From Paenibacillus sp. FJAT-29882 (GTDB taxonomy: Bacteria; Bacillota; Bacilli; Bacillales; DSM-1321): DNA of 64,000 bases. A program made the translations under genes and the position numbers. A model generated the notes under the pieces. That model saw only the letters and a program-made list of their open reading frames with translations. It made no database searches and had not been told where the DNA came from. Positions 9,094-19,212 of the stretch are shown in pieces (the stretch's first letter is position 1; every line of letters begins with the position of its first letter). The DNA is taken from positions 1,292,436 to 1,356,435 of the forward strand of contig NZ_LMVB01000001.1 in NCBI RefSeq assembly GCF_001510645.1. The letters run 5' to 3'.

Positions 9094-10221
9094 ATGAAGT
9101 TGAAAATTGGTATTACATGTTACCCAACAGTCGGTGGGTCTGGAGTCGTAGCTACTGAACTTGGCAAACTCCTTGCTGAGAAAGGGCATGAAATTCATTT
9201 CATTTCATCGAGTCTTCCTTTCCGGTTAAATAGAATGTATCACAATATTTATTATCATCAAGTTGAAGTGAATTCATATTCCGTTTTTCAATATCCACCT
9301 TATGATTTAGCTTTGGCAAGCAAGATGGCAGAAGTCATTACGCGAGAAAAATTAGATATTTTACACGTCCATTATGCGATACCTCATGCTGTATGTGCGA
9401 TACTTGCCAAACAAATGGCGTGTCATGATGTGAAGATTGTCACAACATTGCATGGAACAGACATAACCGTTTTAGGGAATGACCCGTCCTTAACGGAGCT
9501 AATTAAATTCGGAATTGAAAAATCGGATGTAGTAACGGCTGTATCGAACTCATTAGCGTTACAAACAAACGAATTACTAGCTCCAGATAAAGAAATAAGC
9601 ACAGTTTACAATTTTATTGATGAACGAGTGTACCGTAAAACGGATTCTTCTAATCTCCGTCATGAATATGAAATAAGAGATTATGAAAAAGTAATCATCC
9701 ATGTGTCCAATTTCAGGGCAGTAAAACGGGTAAAGGATGTTGTTCAAGCATTTGCTCTAATTAGAAAACAAATCTCCGCCAAGCTAATGCTTGTAGGGGA
9801 TGGTCCTGAAATATCAGAAATCACCAAATTGATTAAACGTTTGGGACTAGATGCTGATGTTCTCTTGCTTGGGAAGCAAGATAATCTTAACGAATTGTAT
9901 TCAATCAGCGATCTCAACCTTTTACTTTCAGAAAAAGAGAGCTTTGGACTTGTTCTACTTGAAGGTATGGCTTGTGGTGTTCCTGCCATCGGAACGAATG
10001 TAGGTGGCATTCCTGAAGTAATTGTTGATGGAGAAACTGGATTTATATGTCATGTAGGTGATATTGAAGCGATTGCGGAGAAGGCGATTTTACTTTTACA
10101 AGATGGTCAGCTTCACAATCAATTTAGCAGAGCCGGAATCATGGCAGTCGAAACGAAATTCCATTCCAATACGATCACTAAACAATATGAAGCGATTTAC
10201 AGAAAACTGTTAAATCGGTAG
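9094..10221 (+). CDS. bshA: N-acetyl-alpha-D-glucosaminyl L-malate synthase BshA
   Basis: A GT4-family glycosyltransferase (375 residues) that joins UDP-GlcNAc to L-malate, the first step of bacillithiol synthesis. The N-terminal acceptor domain begins [21 protein letters not shown]; the C-terminal nucleotide-sugar domain has the [16 protein letters not shown] motif near residues 284-300. ATG 9094 follows AATAGGAGGATAAC. It is directly behind bshB1, so the first two steps are made from one transcript. The last enzyme, bshC, is not in the window. Confidence 0.95.
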   Translation: MKLKIGITCYPTVGGSGVVATELGKLLAEKGHEIHFISSSLPFRLNRMYHNIYYHQVEVNSYSVFQYPPYDLALASKMAEVITREKLDILHVHYAIPHAVCAILAKQMACHDVKIVTTLHGTDITVLGNDPSLTELIKFGIEKSDVVTAVSNSLALQTNELLAPDKEISTVYNFIDERVYRKTDSSNLRHEYEIRDYEKVIIHVSNFRAVKRVKDVVQAFALIRKQISAKLMLVGDGPEISEITKLIKRLGLDADVLLLGKQDNLNELYSISDLNLLLSEKESFGLVLLEGMACGVPAIGTNVGGIPEVIVDGETGFICHVGDIEAIAEKAILLLQDGQLHNQFSRAGIMAVETKFHSNTITKQYEAIYRKLLNR

Positions 10222-10236
10222 GGGTGACAATCAACT

Positions 10237-11436
10237 TTGGATCAATTATTTACAGAGGCGATTCCAGTTATCGCTGCTATAGAAGAAGCTGGATATGAAG
10301 CCTATTTTGTTGGAGGATCTGTCCGCGATTCGCTAACAGGAAGATTGAGTAATGATGTGGATATAGCCACCTCTGCCACTCCTGACGAAGTAAAAGCTAT
10401 TTTCCCAAAAACAGTAGATGTAGGAATTGCGCACGGTACGATTCTTGTCTTGCATGAATCAGGAAATTACGAAGTGACGACCTTTAGAACAGAAAGCGGA
10501 TATTCTGATTTCCGCCGACCTGACGAGGTGAACTTTGTCCGTTCGTTAAGAGAGGATTTACAACGACGAGATTTTACGATGAATGCGATCGCGATGGACC
10601 GTAAAGGAAAATTAATCGATCCTTTTGGTGGTAAAGAAGCGATTCAAAAAAAGGAAATTGTAACGGTCGGGAATCCTGATGAACGGTTTACTGAAGATGG
10701 GCTTAGGATGATGAGAGCAATCCGATTTGTAAGTCAGCTTAGCTTTAAATTAAATCTTGATACATATGCATCATTAAAGAAACATGTTCATCTAATGGAA
10801 CATATTTCAGTAGAACGGATTCTTGTTGAATTTGAAAAGCTATTATTAGGTGTGGAGCGAAAGAAAAGCATGGAGTTGGTCGTAGATTCTTGCTTGTATG
10901 ACTATCTGCCAGGATTTAAATCTTATAAAAGTCAATTAGAGCGAGTTGGGACGTACTCTATCGAGGAGCTTAAAAATATAGAAGAATTATGGGGATTCCT
11001 ACTCGTTCTATTAGACATAGAAAACATAGAGTCGTTTTTAAGAAACTGGAAAATGCCAATGAAAAATATTCGTTTTATTCAATCTGTCGTCAGACTGGTA
11101 AAACAAGATCCCTCTTTTCTGCAAGATAAGTTCCTTCTTTTTAAAGAGGGTGAAAAAGCGGCCGTATCGGCAGCTTCAGTAAGAGCTGTTCTGGAAAATA
11201 CAAATGTACAAAATGCGATAAATGCTGTGAAAGAAACGTATAAGGACCTAATAATTAAATCAATGTCTGAGCTTGCTTTGACAGGACATGATCTACTCGC
11301 TTGGACATCTGACCGGAAACCGGGACCATGGGTGAAGGAAGCTATGGATGGTGCTTTGCAAGTGGTACTGACGGGGAAAGTGGCTAACGACAAAGTAGCA
11401 ATAAAGGAGTGGCTTAACACGTGCAATCTGATGTGA
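10237..11436 (+). CDS. cca: CCA-adding tRNA nucleotidyltransferase
   Basis: It adds and repairs the 3'-terminal CCA of tRNAs. The 399-residue protein has the class II head with GGSVRD (about 27-32) and the metal-binding DVDIAT, then the nucleotide-recognition region RRDFTMNAIAMD and EDGLRMMRAIRF. The start is TTG at 10237 behind a weak GGTAGGGGTGAC site. The 3' end overlaps birA by 16 nt. The bshA-cca-birA order is the same as in B. subtilis. Confidence 0.95.
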   Translation: MDQLFTEAIPVIAAIEEAGYEAYFVGGSVRDSLTGRLSNDVDIATSATPDEVKAIFPKTVDVGIAHGTILVLHESGNYEVTTFRTESGYSDFRRPDEVNFVRSLREDLQRRDFTMNAIAMDRKGKLIDPFGGKEAIQKKEIVTVGNPDERFTEDGLRMMRAIRFVSQLSFKLNLDTYASLKKHVHLMEHISVERILVEFEKLLLGVERKKSMELVVDSCLYDYLPGFKSYKSQLERVGTYSIEELKNIEELWGFLLVLLDIENIESFLRNWKMPMKNIRFIQSVVRLVKQDPSFLQDKFLLFKEGEKAAVSAASVRAVLENTNVQNAINAVKETYKDLIIKSMSELALTGHDLLAWTSDRKPGPWVKEAMDGALQVVLTGKVANDKVAIKEWLNTCNLM

Positions 11437-12407
11437 GGAAAAAAATAATTGATGCTTTCTCAAATGCATTTGGTAGCTTTGTTTCTGGCCAAGAAATTGC
11501 TGATTATGTCGGTTGTTCTCGGACAGCTGTGTGGAAGCATATCGAGGAATTGAGAAATGAAGGTTACGTATTTGAAGCAATTCGGAATAAAGGCTACCGA
11601 ATCATTTCTGCACCTGGAAATGTAACGAGCAACGAAATTCAAATTGGCTTGCAAACAACTACATTTGGCCAAAACATTCATTATGAAGAGAGCGTCGATT
11701 CTACTCAAAAAATCGCTAATCGCCTTGCGAACGGGGGTGCAGCCGAAGGGACGATCGTGATTGCTGAAGAACAAACCTTAGGGAAAGGCCGATTATCTCG
11801 CAATTGGCATTCGCCAAAATTTACTGGAATCTGGATGAGCGTGATTCTAAGGCCAAAAATCCCTTTTCATGAAGCTCCACAATTGACCTTGCTTGCGGCA
11901 GTTGCAGTGGCTCAAGCGATCGAGGACGTCACCGATCTCTCGCCAGAGATCAAATGGCCGAATGATTTATTGATTAAAGGGAAAAAGGTGACGGGAATAT
12001 TAACAGAGCTTCAGGCGGAATCTGATCGTATTCATTCTGTCATTGTTGGCATCGGAGTAAATGTAAATCAGAAGCTCAGTGATTTTCCTGAGGAACTACA
12101 GAATACTGCGACATCTTTGTTTATTGAATCAGGAAAAAGTATCTCGCGATCAACTTTAATTCAGCAAATCCTTCGTAATATGGAAAAACTGTATTTTACA
12201 TATTTGAAACATGGATTTAACCCAGTGAAACTTCTATGGGAAAGCTATGCAGTTTCACTTGGGAAAGAACTAAAAGCGACAACTGTGAATGAAACGATTA
12301 TTGGTAAAGCACTTGGTATTACTGATAGTGGTGTTTTGCTTTTAGAAGACAAATTCGGGAAGGTTCATCATATTTATTCAGCGGATGTTACAATTCCGCA
12401 TCAATAA
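11421..12407 (+). CDS. birA: Biotin-protein ligase and biotin operon repressor
   Basis: It activates biotin to biotinyl-AMP, attaches it to carboxylases, and with its DNA-binding domain represses biotin genes. The 328-residue protein has an N-terminal winged helix (about 5-60, SGQEIADYVGCSRTAVWKHI), the biotin/ATP loop in EEQTLGKGRLSRNW, and the catalytic KWPNDLLI. The GTG start at 11421 follows AAAGGAGT and lies inside cca. It is a full bifunctional form. It ends the run that began with ypjD. Confidence 0.94.
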   Translation: MQSDVRKKIIDAFSNAFGSFVSGQEIADYVGCSRTAVWKHIEELRNEGYVFEAIRNKGYRIISAPGNVTSNEIQIGLQTTTFGQNIHYEESVDSTQKIANRLANGGAAEGTIVIAEEQTLGKGRLSRNWHSPKFTGIWMSVILRPKIPFHEAPQLTLLAAVAVAQAIEDVTDLSPEIKWPNDLLIKGKKVTGILTELQAESDRIHSVIVGIGVNVNQKLSDFPEELQNTATSLFIESGKSISRSTLIQQILRNMEKLYFTYLKHGFNPVKLLWESYAVSLGKELKATTVNETIIGKALGITDSGVLLLEDKFGKVHHIYSADVTIPHQ

Positions 12408-12444
12408 GTGGTCGCACGTTACTATAGAATATATTTGATAAAGT

Positions 12445-12453
12445 TGATATAAT
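12445..12453 (+). promoter_or_regulatory. Extended -10 promoter of panB
   Basis: TGATATAAT (TG-N-TATAAT) is at 12445-12453 with no good -35, so the extended -10 would carry recognition. Transcription would start near 12460, giving a ~255-nt leader. Confidence 0.5.
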
Positions 12454-12459
12454 GCTTTT

Positions 12460-12714
12460 GGGCAGTATCTTTCGAACTGCACCTGCACGACCGAAGTAAA
12501 AAACTAAAATTTCTGCCTTGATCCAGTAGTGGACGGGGACGGAGGGATGAATCTTCTGATAAATTTAAAGAGACGAACTTTTATATAGGGAAAACTGCCA
12601 TATGCAAAGTTGGCTGGACAATGGGTCCTATTTCCTTTAAAGCTCGTCTCTTTTTTTGTTATATGCCTATCAAGAAAGATTATTCATCTCCTCTAATAAA
12701 AGGAGGATATTTGA
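12460..12714 (+). promoter_or_regulatory. Long panB leader containing a terminator hairpin
   Basis: Downstream of the promoter the leader ends in a hairpin AAAGAGACGA (12567-12576) / TCGTCTCTTT (12644-12653) with a T run to 12657, about 58 nt before panB. The ~67-nt loop carries GGGAAAACTGCC; GGCAGT and ACTGC also occur near 12470-12490. I do not recognise a known riboswitch or a T-box sequence. It may be an attenuator of panBCD, or simply a terminator for birA. Confidence 0.45.
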
Positions 12715-13551
12715 ATGAAACTTTCCGGACAGTTTCTGAAAATGAAAAAAAATGATAAGAAAATTGTCATGCTTACTGCGTATGATTATCCAAGCGCAAA
12801 GCTTGCAGAACTTGCTGATGTTGACATGATTCTTGTAGGGGACTCCCTCGGCATGGTTGTTCTAGGTTATGAATCGACACTCCGAGTAACAGTTGATGAT
12901 ATGATTCATCATACAAAAGCAGTGAAACGCGGAGCGCCTAATACGTTTGTAGTTACCGACATGCCATTCATGAGCTATCATCTTTCATTGGACGAAACAC
13001 TTAAAACCGCTGCACGCATGATTCAAGAAGGGCGCGCTGATGCTTTAAAACTTGAAGGAGCAGGCCAAGTAACTGAAAAGATTGCTGCCTTAACAAAGGC
13101 TGGAGTTCCAGTTATTGCTCACTTAGGATTAACACCACAGTCAGTAGGGGTACTTGGAGGCTATAAGGTTCAAGGGAAAAGTGCAAATGCCGCCGAGCAG
13201 CTATTAGATGAAGCAAAGCAATGTGAAGCTTGTGGTGCGATAGCTGTTGTACTTGAATGTGTGCCATATCAAGTAGCAGAAGTGATTACCCAACACCTTA
13301 GCATTCCAACAATCGGTATTGGTGCTGGGAAAGATGTAGATGGTCAAGTACTTGTCTATCATGACGTCGTGAATTATGGCGTCGATCGCGTGGCTAAATT
13401 TGTCAAAACATATGCGGATGCTAATGAATTAATAAGCGAAGCATTATCAAAATACGTAAGTGAAGTAAGAGAACAGCAATTCCCTACATTAGAGCATAGC
13501 TTTACGATGAAAGAAGAAGAAGTAGCTGCGTTATACGGGGGTAAAGCATGA
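12715..13551 (+). CDS. panB: 3-methyl-2-oxobutanoate hydroxymethyltransferase
   Basis: First enzyme of pantoate synthesis: it transfers a hydroxymethyl group from methylene-tetrahydrofolate to ketoisovalerate. The 278-residue TIM-barrel protein has the typical [18 protein letters not shown] start, [16 protein letters not shown] and the metal region with [11 protein letters not shown] 12715 follows AAAAGGAGGATATTTG. The 3' end overlaps panC by 4 nt (ATGA). It belongs to panB-panC-panD. Confidence 0.96.
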   Translation: MKLSGQFLKMKKNDKKIVMLTAYDYPSAKLAELADVDMILVGDSLGMVVLGYESTLRVTVDDMIHHTKAVKRGAPNTFVVTDMPFMSYHLSLDETLKTAARMIQEGRADALKLEGAGQVTEKIAALTKAGVPVIAHLGLTPQSVGVLGGYKVQGKSANAAEQLLDEAKQCEACGAIAVVLECVPYQVAEVITQHLSIPTIGIGAGKDVDGQVLVYHDVVNYGVDRVAKFVKTYADANELISEALSKYVSEVREQQFPTLEHSFTMKEEEVAALYGGKA

Positions 13552-14396
13552 AAATCCTTACAATAGCAAAAGAGATACAGCAACAAATAGCTGAAGAAAA
13601 AAAGAATGGCAAATCGATAGGGTACGTCCCGACAATGGGGTTTTTACATGAAGGTCATGTAAGTTTACTGAAAAAAGCACGTCAAGAAAATGATATCGTC
13701 GTTTTAACAATATTTGTAAACCCGCTTCAATTCGGACCAAACGAAGATTTTGAGAGCTATCCTCGTGACATTGAACATGATGAAAAAGTCGCACAATCGG
13801 CTTTAGTAGACTATTTATTTTATCCATCCATTAAAGAAATGTACCCGGATGAAGTGTCCGTAAAAGTAACCGTTCAAAGTCGAACGGATGTGCTTTGCGG
13901 GAGAAAAAGACCAGGTCATTTTGACGGAGTAGCAACTGTTCTAACGAAGTTTTTCAATATGATTAACCCGGATAAGGTATATTTTGGCATGAAAGATGCT
14001 CAGCAAGTGGCTGTTGTGGATGGGTTAATTACAGACTTTAATTTCAATATTGAAATGGTTCCGGTCGAAACGATTCGTGAAGAAGACGGGTTGGCAAAAA
14101 GTTCGCGGAATGTTTATTTACTTGAAGAAGAGCGTGCCTGTGCTCATGAATTGTATAAAGGTTTGAATCTTGCACGAGAAGCAGCACAACATGGTGAAGA
14201 CAATCCAGAAAAATTAGTTTCACTCCTTTCAAATCATATTATGAACTATACAAATGGAAACATCGACTATATTGAAGTATATTCCTATCCTGAACTAAGG
14301 CCAATCGAAAAAGTGACAGGGAACGTCATTATTGCTTTGGCTGTCCAGTTTACAACTGCTAGATTAATTGATAATGTAACATTTTTGGTTCATTAA
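13548..14396 (+). CDS. panC: Pantothenate synthetase
   Basis: It joins pantoate and beta-alanine with ATP. The 282-residue protein has the nucleotidyl-transferase HIGH-like motif in [12 protein letters not shown] (about residues 28-39), the [18 protein letters not shown] region and the KMSKS-like KSSRN (about 185). The start overlaps the panB stop, so translation is coupled. Its beta-alanine comes from PanD, encoded next. Confidence 0.96.
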   Translation: MKILTIAKEIQQQIAEEKKNGKSIGYVPTMGFLHEGHVSLLKKARQENDIVVLTIFVNPLQFGPNEDFESYPRDIEHDEKVAQSALVDYLFYPSIKEMYPDEVSVKVTVQSRTDVLCGRKRPGHFDGVATVLTKFFNMINPDKVYFGMKDAQQVAVVDGLITDFNFNIEMVPVETIREEDGLAKSSRNVYLLEEERACAHELYKGLNLAREAAQHGEDNPEKLVSLLSNHIMNYTNGNIDYIEVYSYPELRPIEKVTGNVIIALAVQFTTARLIDNVTFLVH

Positions 14397-14424
14397 TGAA
14401 ACGAACTAACTAGGAGGAGCTTGC

Positions 14425-14865
14425 ATGTTTCGCACAATGATGAATGGGAAGATACACAGAGCTACTGTGACAGAGGCTAATTTAAACTATGTTGGTAGTA
14501 TAACAATAGATGAAGACATTCTTGATGCAGTCGGAATCCTTCCAAATGAGAAAGTAGCCATTGTTAATAATAATAATGGTGCAAGGCTTGAAACGTATAC
14601 CATTGCTGGTAAAAGAGGTAGCGGTGTTGTTTGCTTAAACGGAGCGGCGGCAAGACTTGTACAGCCTGGGGATATTGTCATTATTATTTCGTATGTCATG
14701 ATTGCTGAAGAATCTGTTCGCATTCATAAGCCTAAGGTGGCACTTATGAATGAAAACAATGAAATTATTGAAATGATTTCTTATGAACCAGAGGCAACTA
14801 TTTATCCCACATTAATGGGCAGTAAAACCCCCACCTCAAGGCTTAGAGGTATCGAAGAAGCGTAG
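14425..14865 (+). CDS. panD: Aspartate 1-decarboxylase proenzyme with an added C-terminal tail
   Basis: It makes beta-alanine from aspartate using a pyruvoyl group formed by self-cleavage at Gly24-Ser25, visible in NYVGSITI. Residues 1-127 match the usual full length (127 in B. subtilis, ending ...EPARTIL; here ...EPEATIY). The frame then runs on for 19 residues ([19 protein letters not shown]) encoded inside repeat copy A2, which begins at about 14801. ATG 14425 follows CTAGGAGGAGC. The catalytic core is intact, so activity is likely kept; the tail is probably a by-product of the repeat insertion. Confidence 0.94.
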   Translation: MFRTMMNGKIHRATVTEANLNYVGSITIDEDILDAVGILPNEKVAIVNNNNGARLETYTIAGKRGSGVVCLNGAAARLVQPGDIVIIISYVMIAEESVRIHKPKVALMNENNEIIEMISYEPEATIYPTLMGSKTPTSRLRGIEEA

Positions 14866-15170
14866 GTGGGGGATAACTGCCCAATCTAGTCGGGGCTGGG
14901 CAGTCGTCTCACTTTTTGAAGTAAAAGCCCGATTGGTGAGATACAGTGAAACTTACCGCTGTGATCTTCAGCGGTTTAGTTGAGGCCCACAGGATGTTGG
15001 GTCACACAGACGTTGCCGCAGGACGCGGCGTACTTAGTCTGTGATTCATTGAATCGGGTTCGTACTGTCGATTGATCGAAGCGTTTGCTGTGATCTTAGC
15101 GACAGTAGAACGGGACTAACAATCAGTGGGGATGAAGAAAACCCCCACTGATTGAAGTTTCACTTTATTA
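14801..15170. repeat. Repeat family A, copy A2 (~370 bp), overlapping the panD 3' end
   Basis: It starts TTTATCCCACATTAATGGGC and ends TTGAAGTTTCACTTTATT. It contains several hairpins (CCCCCACC/GGTGGGGG, the GGGCAG/CTGCCC pair, CTGTCG/CGACAG) and the CAGACGTTGCCGCAGGACGC module shared with A1 in inverted orientation. It may also serve as the panD terminator. The remaining ~230 nt up to dinG hold a TGGTATAAA extended -10 at about 15332-15340. Confidence 0.85.
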
Positions 15171-15399
15171 AATGAACAGAATTTCGCTAACCTAAAAAGT
15201 TTCACTTAATCCTATAAAGCTGCTCATCATTGAAAAGGTAATTCCTCATAAGGAACGACAATTTCTCTATATGAGTGGCTTTTTCTTTAGTTAATTTAGA
15301 ATCACGTTCATTTTCCTTATTGGATTAAATGTGGTATAAACAAGGAAGAACAACAAACGAACATACTTGTGTGAATGGGATTTAGAGGTGTTTTAATTA

Positions 15400-18177
15400 A
15401 TGGCGCAACGCTATGTAGTAGTCGATTTAGAAACAACAGGAAATTCTCCGAAAAAAGGGGAGCGTATTATTCAATTCGCAGCAGTTGTGATTGAAGAAGA
15501 TCAAATCATCGCTGAATATTCTACCTTTATCCATCCTGAGCAGGATATCTCGATGTTTATAGAAGAACTTACAGGTATTGACAATGATATGGTGAAAGAG
15601 GCACCTCTTTTTGAAGAAGTGGCCGAGCGTATTTCGGCTTTGTTAAAGGACGCTGTCTTTGTAGCGCATAATGTATTATTTGATTTGAATTTTTTAAAAG
15701 AAGAGCTAGAACGCTGTGGAATGGAAGCTTTCTACGGCTCTACAATTGATACTGTCGAACTTGCTAAAATCATGAAACCAACTTCTGATGGATATAAATT
15801 AAATCAGCTTGCTAAGCAAGAGAAGCTTGATCACTCTAGGCCACATCGAGCTGATAGTGATGCATATGTCACGGCCCAGCTTTTTCTTGAACTGAAAAAG
15901 AAACTTTACCAGCTGCCACTTCTAACTATGAAACAGTTATACCGACTTTCATACTCTTTGAAAAGTGAAATTTCGGAGCTCATTCAAGAATGTATAGCAG
16001 AAAAGCTTTCTCAGCCAAGTGATTACGATGCAACGATTGAAGCGTTCCAGGGCTTAGCTTTTAAGAAAATGAGCAGAGATTATGCTCAGAATACGTGGAA
16101 AACGGAGTATCCGAGTGATAGCCAAGCGAAATTAAAGCTGATTCGTGAATCATTACCCCAATTTGAAAGCAGAGAAGGGCAGCTTGAGATGATGGATCGG
16201 GTATATGATTCGTTTGAAAATGAACATCATACGATTATTGAAGCTGGAACAGGCATTGGTAAGAGCTTAGCTTATTTACTACCAGCTGCCTATTTTTCCG
16301 TGCAACAAGGAAAGCCCGTGGTTATCTCGACGTATACGCTTCAGCTTCAAGAACAGCTGCTTCAGTCTGAAGTGCCAAAATTAAAGCGGATCCTCCACTT
16401 TCCGTTTTCTGTCGTGCTATTGAAAGGGCGAAGTAATTATCTTAGTCTTGCAAAGTTTGAGAGAGCTATTAGGGAAAAAGAAGACAACTATGAAACCGCA
16501 CTTACGAAAATGCAAATACTAGTTTGGTTAACAGAAACAGAAACGGGAGACAAGGATGAATTAAATTTAACGAGTGGAGGAGAGTTATTCTGGGAGAGGC
16601 TTCAAAGCAATTCATTTACTAAAACGGGATTACAAAAGCCTTGGCAAGCTGTCGATTTTTATGAAAGAGCCAAAGCTGTAGCGCTAAAAGCGGATATCAT
16701 TATTACAAACCATGCGTTTTTAATGGCTGATTTAGTATCACCTGATCGTTTGATTCCGAGAGACGGTTTCTTAATTCTCGATGAAGCACATCATCTTGAA
16801 CGTGCTGCAAGCAAGCATCTTGGGCGAAGACTCGATTATGTTTCGGCAAAAACCCTTTTAAATCGATTAGGCCATTCTGATCAAAAACAATTGTTATTTC
16901 GATTGGAGAAACTACTGCATCAATATTCGCTTACTCCTGTGACAAAGTCAGCAAATATTGACCGTACATTACTTGATTTTTTCTATGAATTTGACCAATT
17001 ATTTTTTCAATTAGGGGCACTTGCGAATAAACAAGGAAGGTCTAGTGGTCCAAAGCAGATATCCATTCGCTTAATTGATGAACAATGGAAAATGACGACA
17101 ATGCTTGCCGAAAGATTGGTCGATCAGCTCCAGGTGATTCTGTCTGGATTAGACGACAGAATTTCTTTACTAAGTAGTGTTGAAACTTTAAGTAAAAATG
17201 CCCAGTTTTATTTGAATGATTTTGAACTGATGCGTTATCAAATCAATGAGCTTAAGAAAACTCTCGCAGATTTTTTTGTCACACAAAATACCGATTTTAT
17301 CTATTGGATGGACTATACAAAAGCCAATCCACAACAAGGGATATCTTTAGCTTCACAGCCGATTACAGGAAGCAAGTTGTTATGGAATACATTTTTTTCG
17401 AGACAAAAAAGTATTATTATGACATCGGCAACTCTTTCTGTTAAAAGTTCGTTTCAGTTCTTTATGAATCAGCTCGGGATGCAGGATGTTCCAGTAAAAA
17501 CATTTAGCTATTCTTCGCCATTTTGCTATCATAAACAAGTTCGAATACTTGTACCAAAGGACATTCCAGATATTCAAAGCGTCGCACAAGAAGAATTCGT
17601 CCTTCACGCAGCTGAACATATTATTCTCGCTGCTGAAGCTGCAAAAGGGAGGATGATGATTTTATTTACCTCTCATGAGATGTTAAGAGCTACCTATTAT
17701 TTACTTAAAGAATCTCAAATGTTGCAAGAGTATACGCTATTTGGACAAGGGATAACGAGTGGCAGTAAAACCCGGCTTCTGAAAAACTTTCAAAGCTTTG
17801 ACAAAGCGATCCTGTTAGGTACGACTAGTTTCTGGGAAGGGGTGGACGTACCTGGGGAGGACCTTTCTTGTCTGGTTATTGTTAGGTTGCCATTTTCACC
17901 TCCTGATGATCCAATTACGGAAGCGAGATGCAACGTAATTAGAAATCATGGCAAGAATCCATTCTCACTCTATTCACTTCCGGAGGCAATATTGAGATTC
18001 CGACAAGGATTTGGCCGATTAATTCGTACAAGCACAGATAGAGGTGTGCTCATCGTTCTTGATCGAAGAATCATGACAACTGTATACGGAGAGGCCTTTA
18101 GACAAGCCATTCCTTCAGTTAATTGGTTGCAAGTTTCAAAAAATGAACTAGTTAATGCAATTGAGGAATGGATTTAA
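15400..18177 (+). CDS. dinG: DinG-family helicase with N-terminal DEDD exonuclease
   Basis: A 925-residue fusion typical of Firmicutes. Residues about 1-165 form a DnaQ-like 3'-5' exonuclease (VDLETTG at 8-14, NVLFDLNFL, and HRADSDAYVT). The rest is a superfamily-2 helicase of the XPD/DinG group: Walker A EAGTGIGKS (about 281-289), LDEAHH (about 459), SATLS and the terminal GFGRLIR motif (about 870). The long cysteine-rich iron-sulfur insert of E. coli DinG is not evident. ATG 15400 follows a weak AGAGGTG site. In relatives the protein behaves as a nuclease; helicase activity should not be assumed. Confidence 0.92.
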   Translation: MAQRYVVVDLETTGNSPKKGERIIQFAAVVIEEDQIIAEYSTFIHPEQDISMFIEELTGIDNDMVKEAPLFEEVAERISALLKDAVFVAHNVLFDLNFLKEELERCGMEAFYGSTIDTVELAKIMKPTSDGYKLNQLAKQEKLDHSRPHRADSDAYVTAQLFLELKKKLYQLPLLTMKQLYRLSYSLKSEISELIQECIAEKLSQPSDYDATIEAFQGLAFKKMSRDYAQNTWKTEYPSDSQAKLKLIRESLPQFESREGQLEMMDRVYDSFENEHHTIIEAGTGIGKSLAYLLPAAYFSVQQGKPVVISTYTLQLQEQLLQSEVPKLKRILHFPFSVVLLKGRSNYLSLAKFERAIREKEDNYETALTKMQILVWLTETETGDKDELNLTSGGELFWERLQSNSFTKTGLQKPWQAVDFYERAKAVALKADIIITNHAFLMADLVSPDRLIPRDGFLILDEAHHLERAASKHLGRRLDYVSAKTLLNRLGHSDQKQLLFRLEKLLHQYSLTPVTKSANIDRTLLDFFYEFDQLFFQLGALANKQGRSSGPKQISIRLIDEQWKMTTMLAERLVDQLQVILSGLDDRISLLSSVETLSKNAQFYLNDFELMRYQINELKKTLADFFVTQNTDFIYWMDYTKANPQQGISLASQPITGSKLLWNTFFSRQKSIIMTSATLSVKSSFQFFMNQLGMQDVPVKTFSYSSPFCYHKQVRILVPKDIPDIQSVAQEEFVLHAAEHIILAAEAAKGRMMILFTSHEMLRATYYLLKESQMLQEYTLFGQGITSGSKTRLLKNFQSFDKAILLGTTSFWEGVDVPGEDLSCLVIVRLPFSPPDDPITEARCNVIRNHGKNPFSLYSLPEAILRFRQGFGRLIRTSTDRGVLIVLDRRIMTTVYGEAFRQAIPSVNWLQVSKNELVNAIEEWI

Positions 18178-18528
18178 ACGACTTGCTATAAATGGAATGT
18201 TCATGATGCAACAGTGCACTAAAACGTCATGTATTAACGAGTCGGGAGACTTATTTAAAAGGGGAAACCCGGCTTACTTAAGGTGGCAGAGTGTAGCCAA
18301 AAACTATTAGAATTTTAGTTTACCTTTCAATTTATTTGATCATGCTGTTTACGTTCACAAAGCTCAGTCCGCTGTTGTTTCATACAAACGAATAAATTCT
18401 AAGAATAGCAAAAAAATTGATATGGAAATTCGAAACAAACTGGTATAATGTGAGAAGAAGTCATACACATAAAGCCTTGTTATTCCAAGGATTTATGAGA
18501 AAATTTGTTATTAAGGGGGTGCTTGAAA
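18178..18528. other. Intergenic region before ypmA
   Basis: About 350 nt without a gene. An extended -10 (TGGTATAAT, 18441-18449) is placed to drive ypmA-ypmB-aspB. A loose inverted pair CGACTTG/CGAGTCG lies at 18179-18243. I see no clear terminator for dinG. Confidence 0.5.
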
Positions 18529-18699
18529 ATGGAAAGCAAAATAGAAGTGATTTCAACCGTAAAATTGCAGCATTCCCCAGATTTATATAAAATTGTCGAT
18601 TCTCTAAACCGTAATTTAAAGGAAAGAAATTTAATGTTTGGGCTTGCGCTGGATTCAGAGAATCAGGAAAAAGCGATATTCACGATTTATCGTACATAG
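18529..18699 (+). CDS. ypmA: YpmA family small protein (DUF4264)
   Basis: A 56-residue soluble protein. The ATG at 18529 follows TTAAGGGGGTGCTTG; the frame is open to 18505 but without a ribosome site. It contains VISTVKLQHSPDLYKIVDSLN and LMFGLALDSEN, as in the short conserved Bacillus YpmA. It lies between dinG and ypmB as in B. subtilis. Function unknown. Confidence 0.75.
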   Translation: MESKIEVISTVKLQHSPDLYKIVDSLNRNLKERNLMFGLALDSENQEKAIFTIYRT

Positions 18700-18714
18700 A
18701 AAGAGTGACTGTAT

Positions 18715-19191
18715 TTGAAAAAATGGCTGATTATATCTTCTGTTTTTATACTTTGTTTAATCGGCTTTGTGTCGGGGGCGTACATTAAAGCGATGGGGCC
18801 GAGGCAAGAAGCATCTGACATCGCTTATGCAAAGGCTCGGCAGGAGAGTGACCTAGTTACACTTGATGAATTTTATCTTTATCATGGACTCGAATCTTAT
18901 TCTGTTGTTATCGGAAAGACCGCGGCTGGCGAGAAACTAGTTGTTTGGATTCCTGAGAACAAAGATTTAGATATAGTAACAGCTCAATATAAAAATGGTA
19001 AGACAAAGAAAGAAATCACGCAGATTGCCAAGGAACGATCAAAATCAAAGAAGATTATTTCAGTAAAACTAGGGATGGAAAACAATGTTCCACTTTGGGA
19101 AGTAACTTCTCTGGACGCTACAAAACATTATAATTATGAATATTATGATTTTAAGACAGGCGAAATGATTGATTACTATCGAGGTATTTAG
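18715..19191 (+). CDS. ypmB: YpmB family membrane-anchored protein (DUF5590)
   Basis: A 158-residue protein with an N-terminal signal-anchor (about residues 5-25) and an extracytoplasmic part with two PepSY-like segments (YHGLESYSVVIGKTAAGEK and the C-terminal YYDFKTGEMIDYY). The start is TTG at 18715, 15 nt after ypmA. The same ypmA-ypmB-aspB order exists in B. subtilis. The role is not known; an inhibitory or regulatory function outside the membrane is only a guess. Confidence 0.78.
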   Translation: MKKWLIISSVFILCLIGFVSGAYIKAMGPRQEASDIAYAKARQESDLVTLDEFYLYHGLESYSVVIGKTAAGEKLVVWIPENKDLDIVTAQYKNGKTKKEITQIAKERSKSKKIISVKLGMENNVPLWEVTSLDATKHYNYEYYDFKTGEMIDYYRGI

Positions 19192-19212
19192 ACAGAAAAT
19201 GGAGGGTTTTTT

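Noticed and set aside
12460..12714. Known riboswitch or T-box in the panB leader
   Set aside because: I searched by eye for T-box, SAM, TPP, FMN, guanidine and purine core words and found none; it is left as unassigned.
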